A DNA stretch of 64,000 nucleotides from Niallia circulans. GTDB lineage: Bacteria; Bacillota; Bacilli; Bacillales; Cytobacillaceae. Positions 33,314-40,838 of this stretch are shown here, piece after piece; position 1 is the stretch's first letter; each line of letters begins with the position of its first letter. Location: the NCBI RefSeq assembly GCF_003726095.1, contig NZ_CP026031.1:4776001-4840000 (forward strand), in the 5' to 3' direction. A program made the position numbers and the translations under genes. The notes beneath the pieces are model-generated. The model worked only from the letters and a program-made list of their open reading frames with translations, made no database searches and was not told where the DNA came from.

Positions 33314-34126
33314 TTAATAAAATGCTCGAAACTCTTTTGGTGTGAAGCCTGTTTCCTTTTTAAAGGTGGCAACAAAATGACTGGTGTCATTGAAGCCAGT
33401 TAAGAACGTAATGTCCTTGATTTTTATTTCTCTATTGGTAACTAAGATTTCTTTTGCCTTTTTTATTCTGTATGCAAGGATATATTGATAGATAGAAACA
33501 CCGACAAATCGTCTAAAAAGCTTATTCAAGTATTGTGGGGAGATATAGAGTCTCTTTGCGATATCGCCAATATCACATTTCTCTACATAGTTTGTTTCAA
33601 TCCATTGGATACTCGGCCAAATATATTGCTGATATAAATCATTAGTATGGACGGTTCTATGTAAGCCATGGTCTCGTATATTTAATAAAAAGGTATACAC
33701 ATCAATGGAAAGCTGCTGCTGTCTATTTTGGTTTTCGTTTTTTATATGGGACAACATTTTTCTCGTCCAATTACTGTAAGAGAAATCTTGGCAATCGTTG
33801 GCAAGATAGTATGGAGCAGTTCCAAGGATATCTGCTATATTTGGAGAAAAAGTACCGTTAATCGTTAAAAAATTTGTTTGCCAGCCCTTGGCCGAAATGG
33901 CCTGATAGTAATGTGAAACAAATGGTGTAATCAGAATTCCTTCCGAAGGTCTTAAGCGGATCTTTTCATTTTCAATGGTGACCTCCCCTAACCCCTCTTC
34001 CGTTTGTAACCAATGGTAATACGGATAGCCATCCGCTCGCATAATCATTTCTTGCTCCCACTGATAGCCGATGCTTTCGATGGAAAAGGGATTAGAACCA
34101 TCTAATAAATTAAAATGTACTTCCAT
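33314..34126 (-). CDS. AraC-family regulator of the GH42 gene
   Basis: A 270-aa regulator with an N-terminal AraC-type cupin (~10-140; YPYYHWLQTEEGLGEVTIEN, LRPSEGILITPFVSHYYQAI) and a C-terminal double helix-turn-helix (~170-268; IGDIAKRLYISPQYLNKLFR, IKIKDITFLTGFNDTSHFVA, FKKETGFTPKEFR). The cupin probably binds a galactose/arabinose-type sugar. It is divergent from the beta-galactosidase gene, which it likely activates. Confidence 0.87.
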   Translation of the reverse strand: MEVHFNLLDGSNPFSIESIGYQWEQEMIMRADGYPYYHWLQTEEGLGEVTIENEKIRLRPSEGILITPFVSHYYQAISAKGWQTNFLTINGTFSPNIADILGTAPYYLANDCQDFSYSNWTRKMLSHIKNENQNRQQQLSIDVYTFLLNIRDHGLHRTVHTNDLYQQYIWPSIQWIETNYVEKCDIGDIAKRLYISPQYLNKLFRRFVGVSIYQYILAYRIKKAKEILVTNREIKIKDITFLTGFNDTSHFVATFKKETGFTPKEFRAFY

Positions 34127-34145
34127 TTATGTATCCCCTTACATT

Positions 34146-34168
34146 AGTTTCATATTTTTATATAAACT
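34146..34168. promoter_or_regulatory. Imperfect inverted repeat in the AraC/GH42 divergent promoter
   Basis: AGTTT (34146-34150) and AAACT (34164-34168) flank AT-rich sequence with further partial symmetry. A TATAAT for the GH42 gene is at 34206-34211. It is a candidate AraC-type operator. Confidence 0.35.
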
Positions 34169-34240
34169 AGTTACTCTTATTATACTTTTTCTTTATTTGC
34201 CTATCTATAATGAATGTATAAAAAAAGTGGAGGGATGAAG

Positions 34241-36247
34241 ATGGCGAAAAAATTCTTTAATCGTATTTTATATGGAGGAGATTATAATCCGAATCAATGG
34301 CCAAAAGAGATTTGGGAAGAGGATATGCGGATATTTAAAAAGGCGGGGATTAATTCAGCGACGATTAATGTTTTTTCATGGGCAAAAATTCAACCTTCTG
34401 AAGATGAATACTACTTTGAGGAGCTAGATGACATAGTTGAAATGCTAAGCCGGGATAAGTATGATATCATCCTGGCCACGTCAACAGCTTCGTTACCAGC
34501 ATGGATGGTAAAAAAATATCCAGAAGTAGCACGAACTGATTATGAGGGCAGACACCATAAATTTGGACAGAGACATAATGCCTGCCCAAACAGTCTCGTT
34601 TACCAAAAGTATGCAAGTAAACTAGCGGGGAAATTAGCAGAAAGATACGGAAATAATCCATATGTTACTTGTTGGCATATTAACAATGAATATGGCGGCG
34701 AGTGTTACTGTGAAAACTGTGAAAAGGCATTTCGAGTGTGGCTGAAAAAACGATATCAAACGATTGAAGCATTGAACCAAGCATGGAATTTGGAATTTTG
34801 GGGTCATACCATCTATGAGTGGGATGAAATCGTTCTTCCGAATGCATTAAGTGAAGGGATTGGCAGTGATAAAACCGCATTTGCAGGAATATCTATCGAT
34901 TACCGCCGCTTTAATTCCGATAGTATGCTGGAAAATTACAAGATGGAACGGGATGCTATACGAAGATATGACGCCGATACGCCTATCACCACAAATTTAA
35001 TGGGCACTTATAAAAATTTAGATTACTTTAAATGGGCAAAAGAAATGGATCTCGTTTCATGGGATAATTATCCAAGCTATAATACACCATTGAGCTACAC
35101 AGCGATGTGTCATGATTTAATGCGCGGACTTAAAGATGGGCAGCCGTTTATGTTAATGGAACAAACTCCTAGCCAGCAAAACTGGCAGCCTTATAATTCC
35201 TTAAAGCGACCTGGGAAAATGCGGGCACAAAGTTACCAAACGATAGCACATGGAGCAGATACGATTCAATTTTTCCAGCTGCGCCGTTCCGTCGGAGCAT
35301 GCGAGAAATTTCATGGTGCTGTTATTGAGCATGTCGGGCATGAAAATACAAGAGTGTTTCGAGAGGTAAGAGAACTTGGGAATGAATTGCAGAATTTAGG
35401 GGATGAATTTTTAGGCTCTACCATTGATAGTAAGGTTGGCATCATTTTTGACTGGGAAAACTATTGGGCGCTCGAGTATACGAGTGGACCAAATAAAGAT
35501 TTAAAATATGTTGATCAAATTCATCAATACTATCAATATTTTTATACAAAGAATATTCCAGTTGATATGATCTCGGTTGATAGTGACCTCTCTAAGTATG
35601 ACATGGTCGTTGCCCCAGTTCTTTATATGATGAAAGCAGGACTGGCAGAGCGAATCACTGCATTTGTGGAAAATGGCGGACATTTTGTTACTACTTTTAT
35701 GAGCGGAATTGTTAATGAATCAGATAATGTCTACCTTGGCGGGTACCCAGGACCATTAAGAGAAATAGCAGGAATCTGGGTCGAGGAAATTGACGCATTA
35801 GCCCCAGAACAAAAAAACGGGGTTGAATTTGCGGATGGAAATATCTATACCTGTCAGCTGCTATGTGACATTATTCATCTAGAAGGAGCAGAGACTGTCG
35901 CTGCTTATAAAAAAGATTTTTACGGAAATACACCGGCTATTACAAAAAACACTTATGGAAAAGGGACTGTTTGGTATGTTGGTACACAAGTAGAACAGAC
36001 TGGTCTTACTCATTTATTGAACCAAGTGATAGAGGGAACAGAGGCAAAGCCAATTTGTTCAAATGGAGAGGGTTTAGAAATTACGAAAAGAGATACAGAC
36101 AAAGCTTCGTTTTATTTTGTCATTAACCAACAGGTAAACAAGCAGCAATTACCGGAAGAGCTGGTTGGTAAGGTTAATCTACTAACTGGAGAAGTGGTGA
36201 AGGAAGCTGTGGAATTAAAGCAATTTGATGTACTTATATTGAAATAA
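34241..36247 (+). CDS. GH42 beta-galactosidase
   Basis: A 668-aa intracellular glycoside hydrolase of family 42, acting on beta-galactosides or galacto-/arabino-oligosaccharides. Acid/base Glu150 is in HINNEYGGECYC, and the nucleophile Glu307 in FMLMEQTPSQQNW. The four Zn-site cysteines are present (Cys115, 155, 157, 160). A C-terminal trimerisation and beta domain follows (VGIIFDWENYWALEY, GTVWYVGTQVEQ). There is no signal peptide. Start 34241 is chosen because GGAGG lies 7 bases upstream; the earlier ATGs at 34214 and 34235 are less well placed. It is divergent from an AraC regulator. Confidence 0.92.
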   Translation: MAKKFFNRILYGGDYNPNQWPKEIWEEDMRIFKKAGINSATINVFSWAKIQPSEDEYYFEELDDIVEMLSRDKYDIILATSTASLPAWMVKKYPEVARTDYEGRHHKFGQRHNACPNSLVYQKYASKLAGKLAERYGNNPYVTCWHINNEYGGECYCENCEKAFRVWLKKRYQTIEALNQAWNLEFWGHTIYEWDEIVLPNALSEGIGSDKTAFAGISIDYRRFNSDSMLENYKMERDAIRRYDADTPITTNLMGTYKNLDYFKWAKEMDLVSWDNYPSYNTPLSYTAMCHDLMRGLKDGQPFMLMEQTPSQQNWQPYNSLKRPGKMRAQSYQTIAHGADTIQFFQLRRSVGACEKFHGAVIEHVGHENTRVFREVRELGNELQNLGDEFLGSTIDSKVGIIFDWENYWALEYTSGPNKDLKYVDQIHQYYQYFYTKNIPVDMISVDSDLSKYDMVVAPVLYMMKAGLAERITAFVENGGHFVTTFMSGIVNESDNVYLGGYPGPLREIAGIWVEEIDALAPEQKNGVEFADGNIYTCQLLCDIIHLEGAETVAAYKKDFYGNTPAITKNTYGKGTVWYVGTQVEQTGLTHLLNQVIEGTEAKPICSNGEGLEITKRDTDKASFYFVINQQVNKQQLPEELVGKVNLLTGEVVKEAVELKQFDVLILK

Positions 36248-36264
36248 AAATTACGTGGAGTTTG

Positions 36265-36295
36265 GCTACATCGAATAAGTCGATGTAGCTTTTTT
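36265..36295 (+). terminator. Terminator after GH42
   Basis: A perfect 10-bp stem GCTACATCGA / TCGATGTAGC with a 5-base loop and six T. Confidence 0.9.
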
Positions 36296-36358
36296 ATTTG
36301 GGAGTATGGAGGAAGGCGGATGAGATTTGCTGCTAGATGAAGGGGCGGGCGAGATGAT

Positions 36359-36850
36359 GTTGATGGATGGGATGAAAATCACAATTTGTGAGAGAGAAGG
36401 GAAAAGAGGCGTTCATGGAGAGGATGAAAGCCGAAATTTAGGAAGGAAGAGAGAAAAGAGGTGTTCATGAAGAGAGTGAAAGCCACAATCCGGGGAGGCT
36501 GAGGAAAAAATGGTGTTCATCAAGTGGATGAACACCACAATCCAGAAAGATCGAGGGAAAAGAGGTGTTCATGAAGAGAGTGAAAGCCATAATCCGGGGA
36601 GGCTGAGGAAAAAATGGGGTTCATCAAGTGGATGAAAGCTACAATCCAGGAAGAGCGAGGGAAAAGAGGCGTTCATGGAGAGGATGAAAGCCGAAATTTA
36701 GGAAGGAAGAGAGAAAAGAGGTGTTCATGAAGAGGATGAAAGCCACAATCCAGGGAGGCTGAGGGAAAAGAGGCGTTCATCAAGCAAATGAACACCAACA
36801 ATCTCAGGACTAAACTAAAAAATGGTGTTCATTAAAAGAAGATTTAAAAC
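36359..36850. repeat. Tandem array, 52-bp unit with internal dyad
   Basis: GTTCAT recurs at exactly 52-bp steps: 36411, 36463, 36515, 36567, 36619, 36671, 36723, 36775 and 36827, with a degenerate GTTGAT at 36359. Each full unit carries a weak dyad (GTGTTCAT, 7-8 bases, GATGAAAGC); the unit at 36515 is a perfect 9-bp inverted repeat (GGTGTTCAT / ATGAACACC). The rest of the unit is purine-rich (GGGGAGGCTGAGGAAAAA-like). No ORF of note runs through it. It fills the gap between two convergent genes. Confidence 0.93.
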
Positions 36851-36855
36851 AAAAA

Positions 36856-36885
36856 GAAAAGGTGTTTTTCTTCAAACACCTTTTC
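36856..36885. terminator. Bidirectional terminator at the end of the 52-bp array
   Basis: A perfect 12-bp stem GAAAAGGTGTTT / AAACACCTTTTC with a 6-base loop, and A/T runs on both sides. It lies 50 bases beyond the stop of the minus-strand regulator. Confidence 0.8.
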
Positions 36886-36936
36886 TTTAGACGTAAAGTT
36901 TTATTCTATTAATTTGTACGACTTTTATCGAATCGA

Positions 36937-37851
36937 CTACACGGGATTACTATAATACGTAATGAAATTTATATCTTGATCGTAATTTCCAAACCCTTTT
37001 CCGAATAAAGTAACGCCGCCAAGATTTTCTGCATCTTCTTTTACTGCTACTTTTAAATCCCACATTCCACTTTGTTCTTCGCGAAACTGATCAATAGTAG
37101 TATCGGATAATTTTTTGCCATCAGCATAAACCCCGTGCTTGGTGATGCGAATAGTAAGCAAGATACCGTATTGGTTGGTTTCATTTGGCCACCAATCGGG
37201 GGTAAAACGGCCTCTTGTGTCAGAGAAGTCTCCTGGACTAGTCCACGTACACAGTTCTTTACCATTTAAAGAAAATGTAATATCAGAAGGCCAGACATTA
37301 TTTGAATAAGGAAATTCAGAAGAAGCTTCCAAGACAATATCAATCATCTCTAGTCTATCTTTTTCTTTCAGAATAGAAGGAATGCGATATTCAATAAATC
37401 CTTTCGTGAACCACAGGATAGCTGCCTGATTTTTTTCTGGATCCATAAAGTATTTAGGATCATCGTATTCGCCAATAGCTTTAGCGGTAGTCGCCAGGCC
37501 GCAGGTTGGGTAAACTTCAAAATTAAAATAGTGACCAACTGGAATTGCCTGTTTATAGGTTTCAAAAGCAGAGTAAATCTTTTGAGGAAATTGTATTTCG
37601 ATTCGATCTACTTTTAAGATAGCAATTTTTTGCAGACCAGATTTGCCAGGGATTGTTTCAGTTTTTACTAAACCTGCATCACTCATTTTTGTAATATGTC
37701 TACTGACTATGGCACTGCTTATATTCAATTCTTTTGCGAGCTCACCAATATTCATTTTTTTCTTGGATAATAATTTAATAATGTTTATTCGTGTAGGGCT
37801 GGATAGAACCTCGTACACAGGGATAGAATTTTCCGATATATCTAATTGCAT
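36937..37851 (-). CDS. ArsR-type regulator with large beta-rich C-terminal domain
   Basis: A 304-aa protein. Residues ~8-80 are an ArsR-like winged helix (LSSPTRINIIKLLSKKKMNI, AKELNISSAIVSRHITKMSD, AGLVKTETIPGKSG). The following ~220 residues are beta-rich with many aromatic residues (WPSDITFSLNGKELCTWTSP, RGRFTPDWWPNETNQYG, VTLFGKGFGNYDQDINFITY). This looks like a sandwich or jelly-roll that could bind a carbohydrate; I know the architecture next to arabinofuranosidase genes but not a firm name. The start at 37851 follows AAAGGGGG, not the longer ORF from 37911. It is divergent from abfA and is its likely regulator. Confidence 0.78.
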   Translation of the reverse strand: MQLDISENSIPVYEVLSSPTRINIIKLLSKKKMNIGELAKELNISSAIVSRHITKMSDAGLVKTETIPGKSGLQKIAILKVDRIEIQFPQKIYSAFETYKQAIPVGHYFNFEVYPTCGLATTAKAIGEYDDPKYFMDPEKNQAAILWFTKGFIEYRIPSILKEKDRLEMIDIVLEASSEFPYSNNVWPSDITFSLNGKELCTWTSPGDFSDTRGRFTPDWWPNETNQYGILLTIRITKHGVYADGKKLSDTTIDQFREEQSGMWDLKVAVKEDAENLGGVTLFGKGFGNYDQDINFITYYSNPV

Positions 37852-37921
37852 CTTTGGTACCCCCTTTATTACTATTATATTACTACAAGAATAAGTTAAT
37901 AGCAAAATCAAATATTATATA

Positions 37922-37958
37922 TAACTAATTAGTTAATTAAAAATAATGATATTATCAT
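37922..37958. promoter_or_regulatory. Two palindromes in the regulator/abfA divergent promoter
   Basis: TAACTAATTAGTTA (37922-37935) is a perfect 14-bp palindrome. ATGATA-T-TATCAT (37946-37958) is a perfect 6-bp inverted repeat 10 bases further on. Both are AT-rich and suit an ArsR-type operator controlling both genes. Confidence 0.5.
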
Positions 37959-37977
37959 AATAGTATACCGTTAAGTT

Positions 37978-38007
37978 ATTGACAACGCTTTCTTATTGTA
38001 TTATATT
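37978..38007 (+). promoter_or_regulatory. abfA promoter overlapped by a cre site
   Basis: TTGACA (37979-37984), 17-base spacer, TATATT (38002-38007). The bases 37978-37992, TTGACAACGCTTTCT, match the CcpA cre consensus WTGNAANCGNWNNCW with one mismatch and cover the -35. Glucose repression of abfA is therefore likely. Confidence 0.55.
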
Positions 38008-38137
38008 TTAGTCATGAGTTTATCTTTTTAACTATGTAACTAGCAATAGTAGAAAGGAGGATATTATACATAGAATTGTGAACAACTTAGTAATTTGTTA
38101 TTGTTTTTCCAAAAATTAAAAATGGAGGAATCACAAC

Positions 38138-39589
38138 ATGCGAGTGAAATTATTAGTAGATAAACAAGGACCAACAATAAGTAAATATATTTATGGACAA
38201 TTTGCAGAACATCTAGGACGGTGCATTTATGAAGGTGTTTGGGTTGGTACCGACTCTGATATTCCAAATGAAAATGGAATTCGTAAAGATGTTGTAAATG
38301 CATTAAAAGAGATTCAAATTCCTGTAGTTCGGTGGCCAGGTGGTTGTTTTGCTGATGAATATCATTGGAAAGACGGGATTGGACCAATAGAGAATAGAAG
38401 TACAATAGTGAATACACATTGGGGTGGAGTAACAGAAAATAACCACTTTGGTACCCATGAATTCTTTGAATTGGTCCGCCAATTAGATTGTGAAGCTTAT
38501 ATTAATGGAAATGTAGGAAGCGGGACAGTTCAAGAAATGCAAGAATGGGTAGAATATATGACCATGAATGGCGAATCTCCAATGGCAAATCTCCGCCGGC
38601 AAAATGGCCAGGAGGAAGCATGGAAAGTAGAATTTTTTGGTGTTGGTAATGAATCCTGGGGCTGTGGCGGAAATATGCGTCCAGAATATTATGCGGACCT
38701 TTACCGGAGATATCAGACCTATGTTCGGAAATATGGAGAGCGTAATATCTACAAAATTGCCTGTGGGGCAAGTGTAGATGACTATAATTGGACAGAAGTA
38801 TTAATGAAAAATGCAGCAAGGTTTATGGATGGAATTAGCCTCCACCATTACTCCATTCCAACAAGAGTATGGGAGGATAAAGGCGATGCTATAAATTTCC
38901 CAGAAGAACAGTGGTATTCTGTATTAGAGCATGCTCAGTACATGGACGAATTGATTACCAAACACAGTACAATAATGGATAAATATGATCCAGAAAAACG
39001 TGTTGGTTTAATTGTAGACGAGTGGGGAGCTTGGTATAACGTAGAACCTGGAACAAATCCTGGCTTCTTATATCAGCAAAACACTATTCGTGATGCTATG
39101 CTTGTGGCAATTACATTAAATATTTTCCATAAGCATGCAGACCGAGTTCATATGGCGAATATTGCACAGATGGTGAACGTTTTGCAAGCAATGCTATTAA
39201 CAGAAGGGGAGAAAATGATCAAAACCCCTACTTATCATGTTTTTGATTTGTATAAACATCATCAGGATGCAGAGTTAGTTGATTCCTATGGGGATGAAAG
39301 TAATCATGTAACATATACAGCTTCTAAGAAGGATGGAAAATTAACGGTTTCACTATGTAACTATGATTTAACGGAAACGAGAGAAATTACCCTTTCCAGA
39401 GAAGAAGGGGAGTTTGAAATAGTGGAAGCAGAATATATTACGGCAGATGCAATGAATGCTCATAATACATTTGAAGAACCAGAGGCTGTAGCAAAAAAAG
39501 AGTTTACTAGCTATATAGTTGAGAAAGGAACATTAAAGGTTACTTTACCACCTATGAGTGTTGCAAGCATCGTAACAAAGGAAAACTGA
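38138..39589 (+). CDS. abfA: GH51 alpha-L-arabinofuranosidase
   Basis: A 483-aa intracellular enzyme that removes terminal arabinofuranose from arabino-oligosaccharides. Its (beta/alpha)8 barrel has [20 protein letters not shown], acid/base Glu172 in [12 protein letters not shown] and nucleophile Glu295 in [10 protein letters not shown]. The C-terminal beta-domain begins near residue 390 ([15 protein letters not shown]). There is no signal peptide. The start follows TGGAGGAATCACAAC. It closely resembles the Xsa/AbfA group. It is separated by one base from the next small gene and probably regulated by the divergent ArsR-type protein. Confidence 0.93.
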   Translation: MRVKLLVDKQGPTISKYIYGQFAEHLGRCIYEGVWVGTDSDIPNENGIRKDVVNALKEIQIPVVRWPGGCFADEYHWKDGIGPIENRSTIVNTHWGGVTENNHFGTHEFFELVRQLDCEAYINGNVGSGTVQEMQEWVEYMTMNGESPMANLRRQNGQEEAWKVEFFGVGNESWGCGGNMRPEYYADLYRRYQTYVRKYGERNIYKIACGASVDDYNWTEVLMKNAARFMDGISLHHYSIPTRVWEDKGDAINFPEEQWYSVLEHAQYMDELITKHSTIMDKYDPEKRVGLIVDEWGAWYNVEPGTNPGFLYQQNTIRDAMLVAITLNIFHKHADRVHMANIAQMVNVLQAMLLTEGEKMIKTPTYHVFDLYKHHQDAELVDSYGDESNHVTYTASKKDGKLTVSLCNYDLTETREITLSREEGEFEIVEAEYITADAMNAHNTFEEPEAVAKKEFTSYIVEKGTLKVTLPPMSVASIVTKEN

Positions 39590-39590
39590 G

Positions 39591-39827
39591 ATGGCTTGTG
39601 TAGGCTGCGAGCTAAAGGAACAAGTTAGTCAATTAGATGTTGATGCACTTGTTCAAGAACAGCTTTCCTTCGAAGTAGATTTAGCGCGAGAGGAAATAAG
39701 AGATCTACGATTGAGCATATGTGTCCAGTGTGAGCACCTAAATCAACATACCTGTGGAAAATGCGGATGTTTTGTCCGCTTCCGTGCTAGCTTAGACAAA
39801 AAAAGCTGTCCTGATAAAAAATGGTAG
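39591..39827 (+). CDS. Small Cys-rich protein, DUF6171-like
   Basis: A 78-aa protein with paired cysteines that look like a metal site: CVGC at the N-terminus, then CVQCEHLNQHTCGKCGCFVRFR and a final SCPDKKW. I recall the pattern from a small Bacillus family (DUF6171), function unknown. It starts one base after the abfA stop and so is translated with it; that link to sugar use may be incidental. Confidence 0.72.
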   Translation: MACVGCELKEQVSQLDVDALVQEQLSFEVDLAREEIRDLRLSICVQCEHLNQHTCGKCGCFVRFRASLDKKSCPDKKW

Positions 39828-39861
39828 GACTGACAAAAATGAAATATTAAGTGAGATAAAG

Positions 39862-39888
39862 GAAGGCAGCACATTGTTGCCTTCTTTC
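39862..39888 (+). terminator. Terminator after the Cys-rich gene
   Basis: GAAGGCA pairs with TGCCTTC around a 9-base loop; a T-rich tail (TTTCTTTAT) follows. Confidence 0.65.
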
Positions 39889-39889
39889 T

Positions 39890-40260
39890 TTATGGATAAA
39901 AGTACAAACAGATATTTTTAGAGAAAAAGGTGTAATCTTTTTAAGAGAAGGGAAAGAAAAAAGCAAAAAAATGTATGGAAAAAAATTGGCTGCAACCTTA
40001 TAATAAACTTTTGAATTTAAATGGAAAAATAAAATTTTAATAAGATGACCTTATGCAAAAGAGTAATAAAAATTTTTTAGCGTTTGTCTAAAGGCGAATA
40101 TTTTTTAGGATGATAAAAAATGAAGAGCCTTCTTTTTAAATGAAAATTCTAATGAAAACAGTCTGTATCAAATGTTAGTTAAATTCATTCAAAATCATTC
40201 GACAAGGAAATATAAAAATCTATCAAATTTAAGCGATAATTGTTGACAAAAAAATATAAA
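39890..40260. other. AT-rich noncoding stretch, no feature recognised
   Basis: About 370 bases of very AT-rich sequence with frequent stops in all frames and no clear hairpin, box or gene. It leads into the nrd promoter at 40270. Confidence 0.6.
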
Positions 40261-40269
40261 AGTACGTTA

Positions 40270-40320
40270 TTGACTCTTACCTCAAAAAAGGATTATATAG
40301 TCTTAGACACAATATATTGA
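40270..40320 (+). promoter_or_regulatory. nrd promoter with NrdR-like box
   Basis: TTGACT (40270-40275), 17-base spacer, TTATAT (40293-40298). Just downstream ACACAATATATTG (40307-40319) contains the palindrome CAATATATTG and resembles an NrdR box; a second AT-rich near-match overlaps the -10. NrdR would repress nrdIEF when nucleotide pools are adequate. The usual 31-bp paired spacing is not seen, so the match is tentative. Confidence 0.45.
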
Positions 40321-40436
40321 AACGGAATATCGACATCTATCTATATTTAGTAGACTTTGTAAGAAATGGAGCGTATTGCTTAAAATATAGCTTTTTTTCT
40401 TTTTTTTATTCAAGTCTTTGTAAGGAGGGAGAATTT

Positions 40437-40838
40437 GTGCTTATTGTTTATGACAGTAAGACGGGAAATGTACGAAGATTTTTTAATAAATTAGGACTTC
40501 CAGCAAATAAAGGAATCGAGATAAGCGCTGGGTTAAAAGTTCATGAACCATATATACTATTAACTTACACAACCGGGATGGGACAAGTTCCTCAAACAAC
40601 TTTAGACTTCCTTAAAATAAATCATCCAAACCTTCATGCTGTAGTTGCCAGTGGAAATAAAAACTGGGGCCAGAATTTTGCTTTAAGTGCTAATAAAATA
40701 TCAACCATGTACGGAGTACCAATCTTACATAAATTTGAAATGAGTGGTATGCCTGAAGATGTAGAGATAGTTAGAGAAAGGGTGCAAAGTATTAGCTATG
40801 AGACATATAGAACTAAACAACGAAGTGACACAGCTTAA
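40437..40838 (+). CDS. nrdI: NrdI flavodoxin-like protein
   Basis: A 133-aa flavoprotein that supplies the oxidant for building the Mn-tyrosyl radical cofactor of NrdF. Flavodoxin motifs are IVYDSKTGNVRRFFNKLG (phosphate loop), ILLTYTTGMGQVPQTTLDFL and VVASGNKNWGQNFALSA, then ILHKFEMSGMPEDVE. The start is GTG at 40437 with AAGGAGGG upstream; the longer ORF from 40317 runs through the promoter. It overlaps nrdE by 41 bases. Confidence 0.92.
   Translation: MLIVYDSKTGNVRRFFNKLGLPANKGIEISAGLKVHEPYILLTYTTGMGQVPQTTLDFLKINHPNLHAVVASGNKNWGQNFALSANKISTMYGVPILHKFEMSGMPEDVEIVRERVQSISYETYRTKQRSDTA

Noticed and set aside
37852..37911. Longer start of the ArsR-type regulator
   Set aside because: The ATG at 37851 has AAAGGGGG upstream; the extension is hydrophobic and not family-like.
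40317..40436. N-terminal extension of NrdI
   Set aside because: It covers the promoter/NrdR-box region; GTG 40437 behind AAGGAGGG matches the usual NrdI start.
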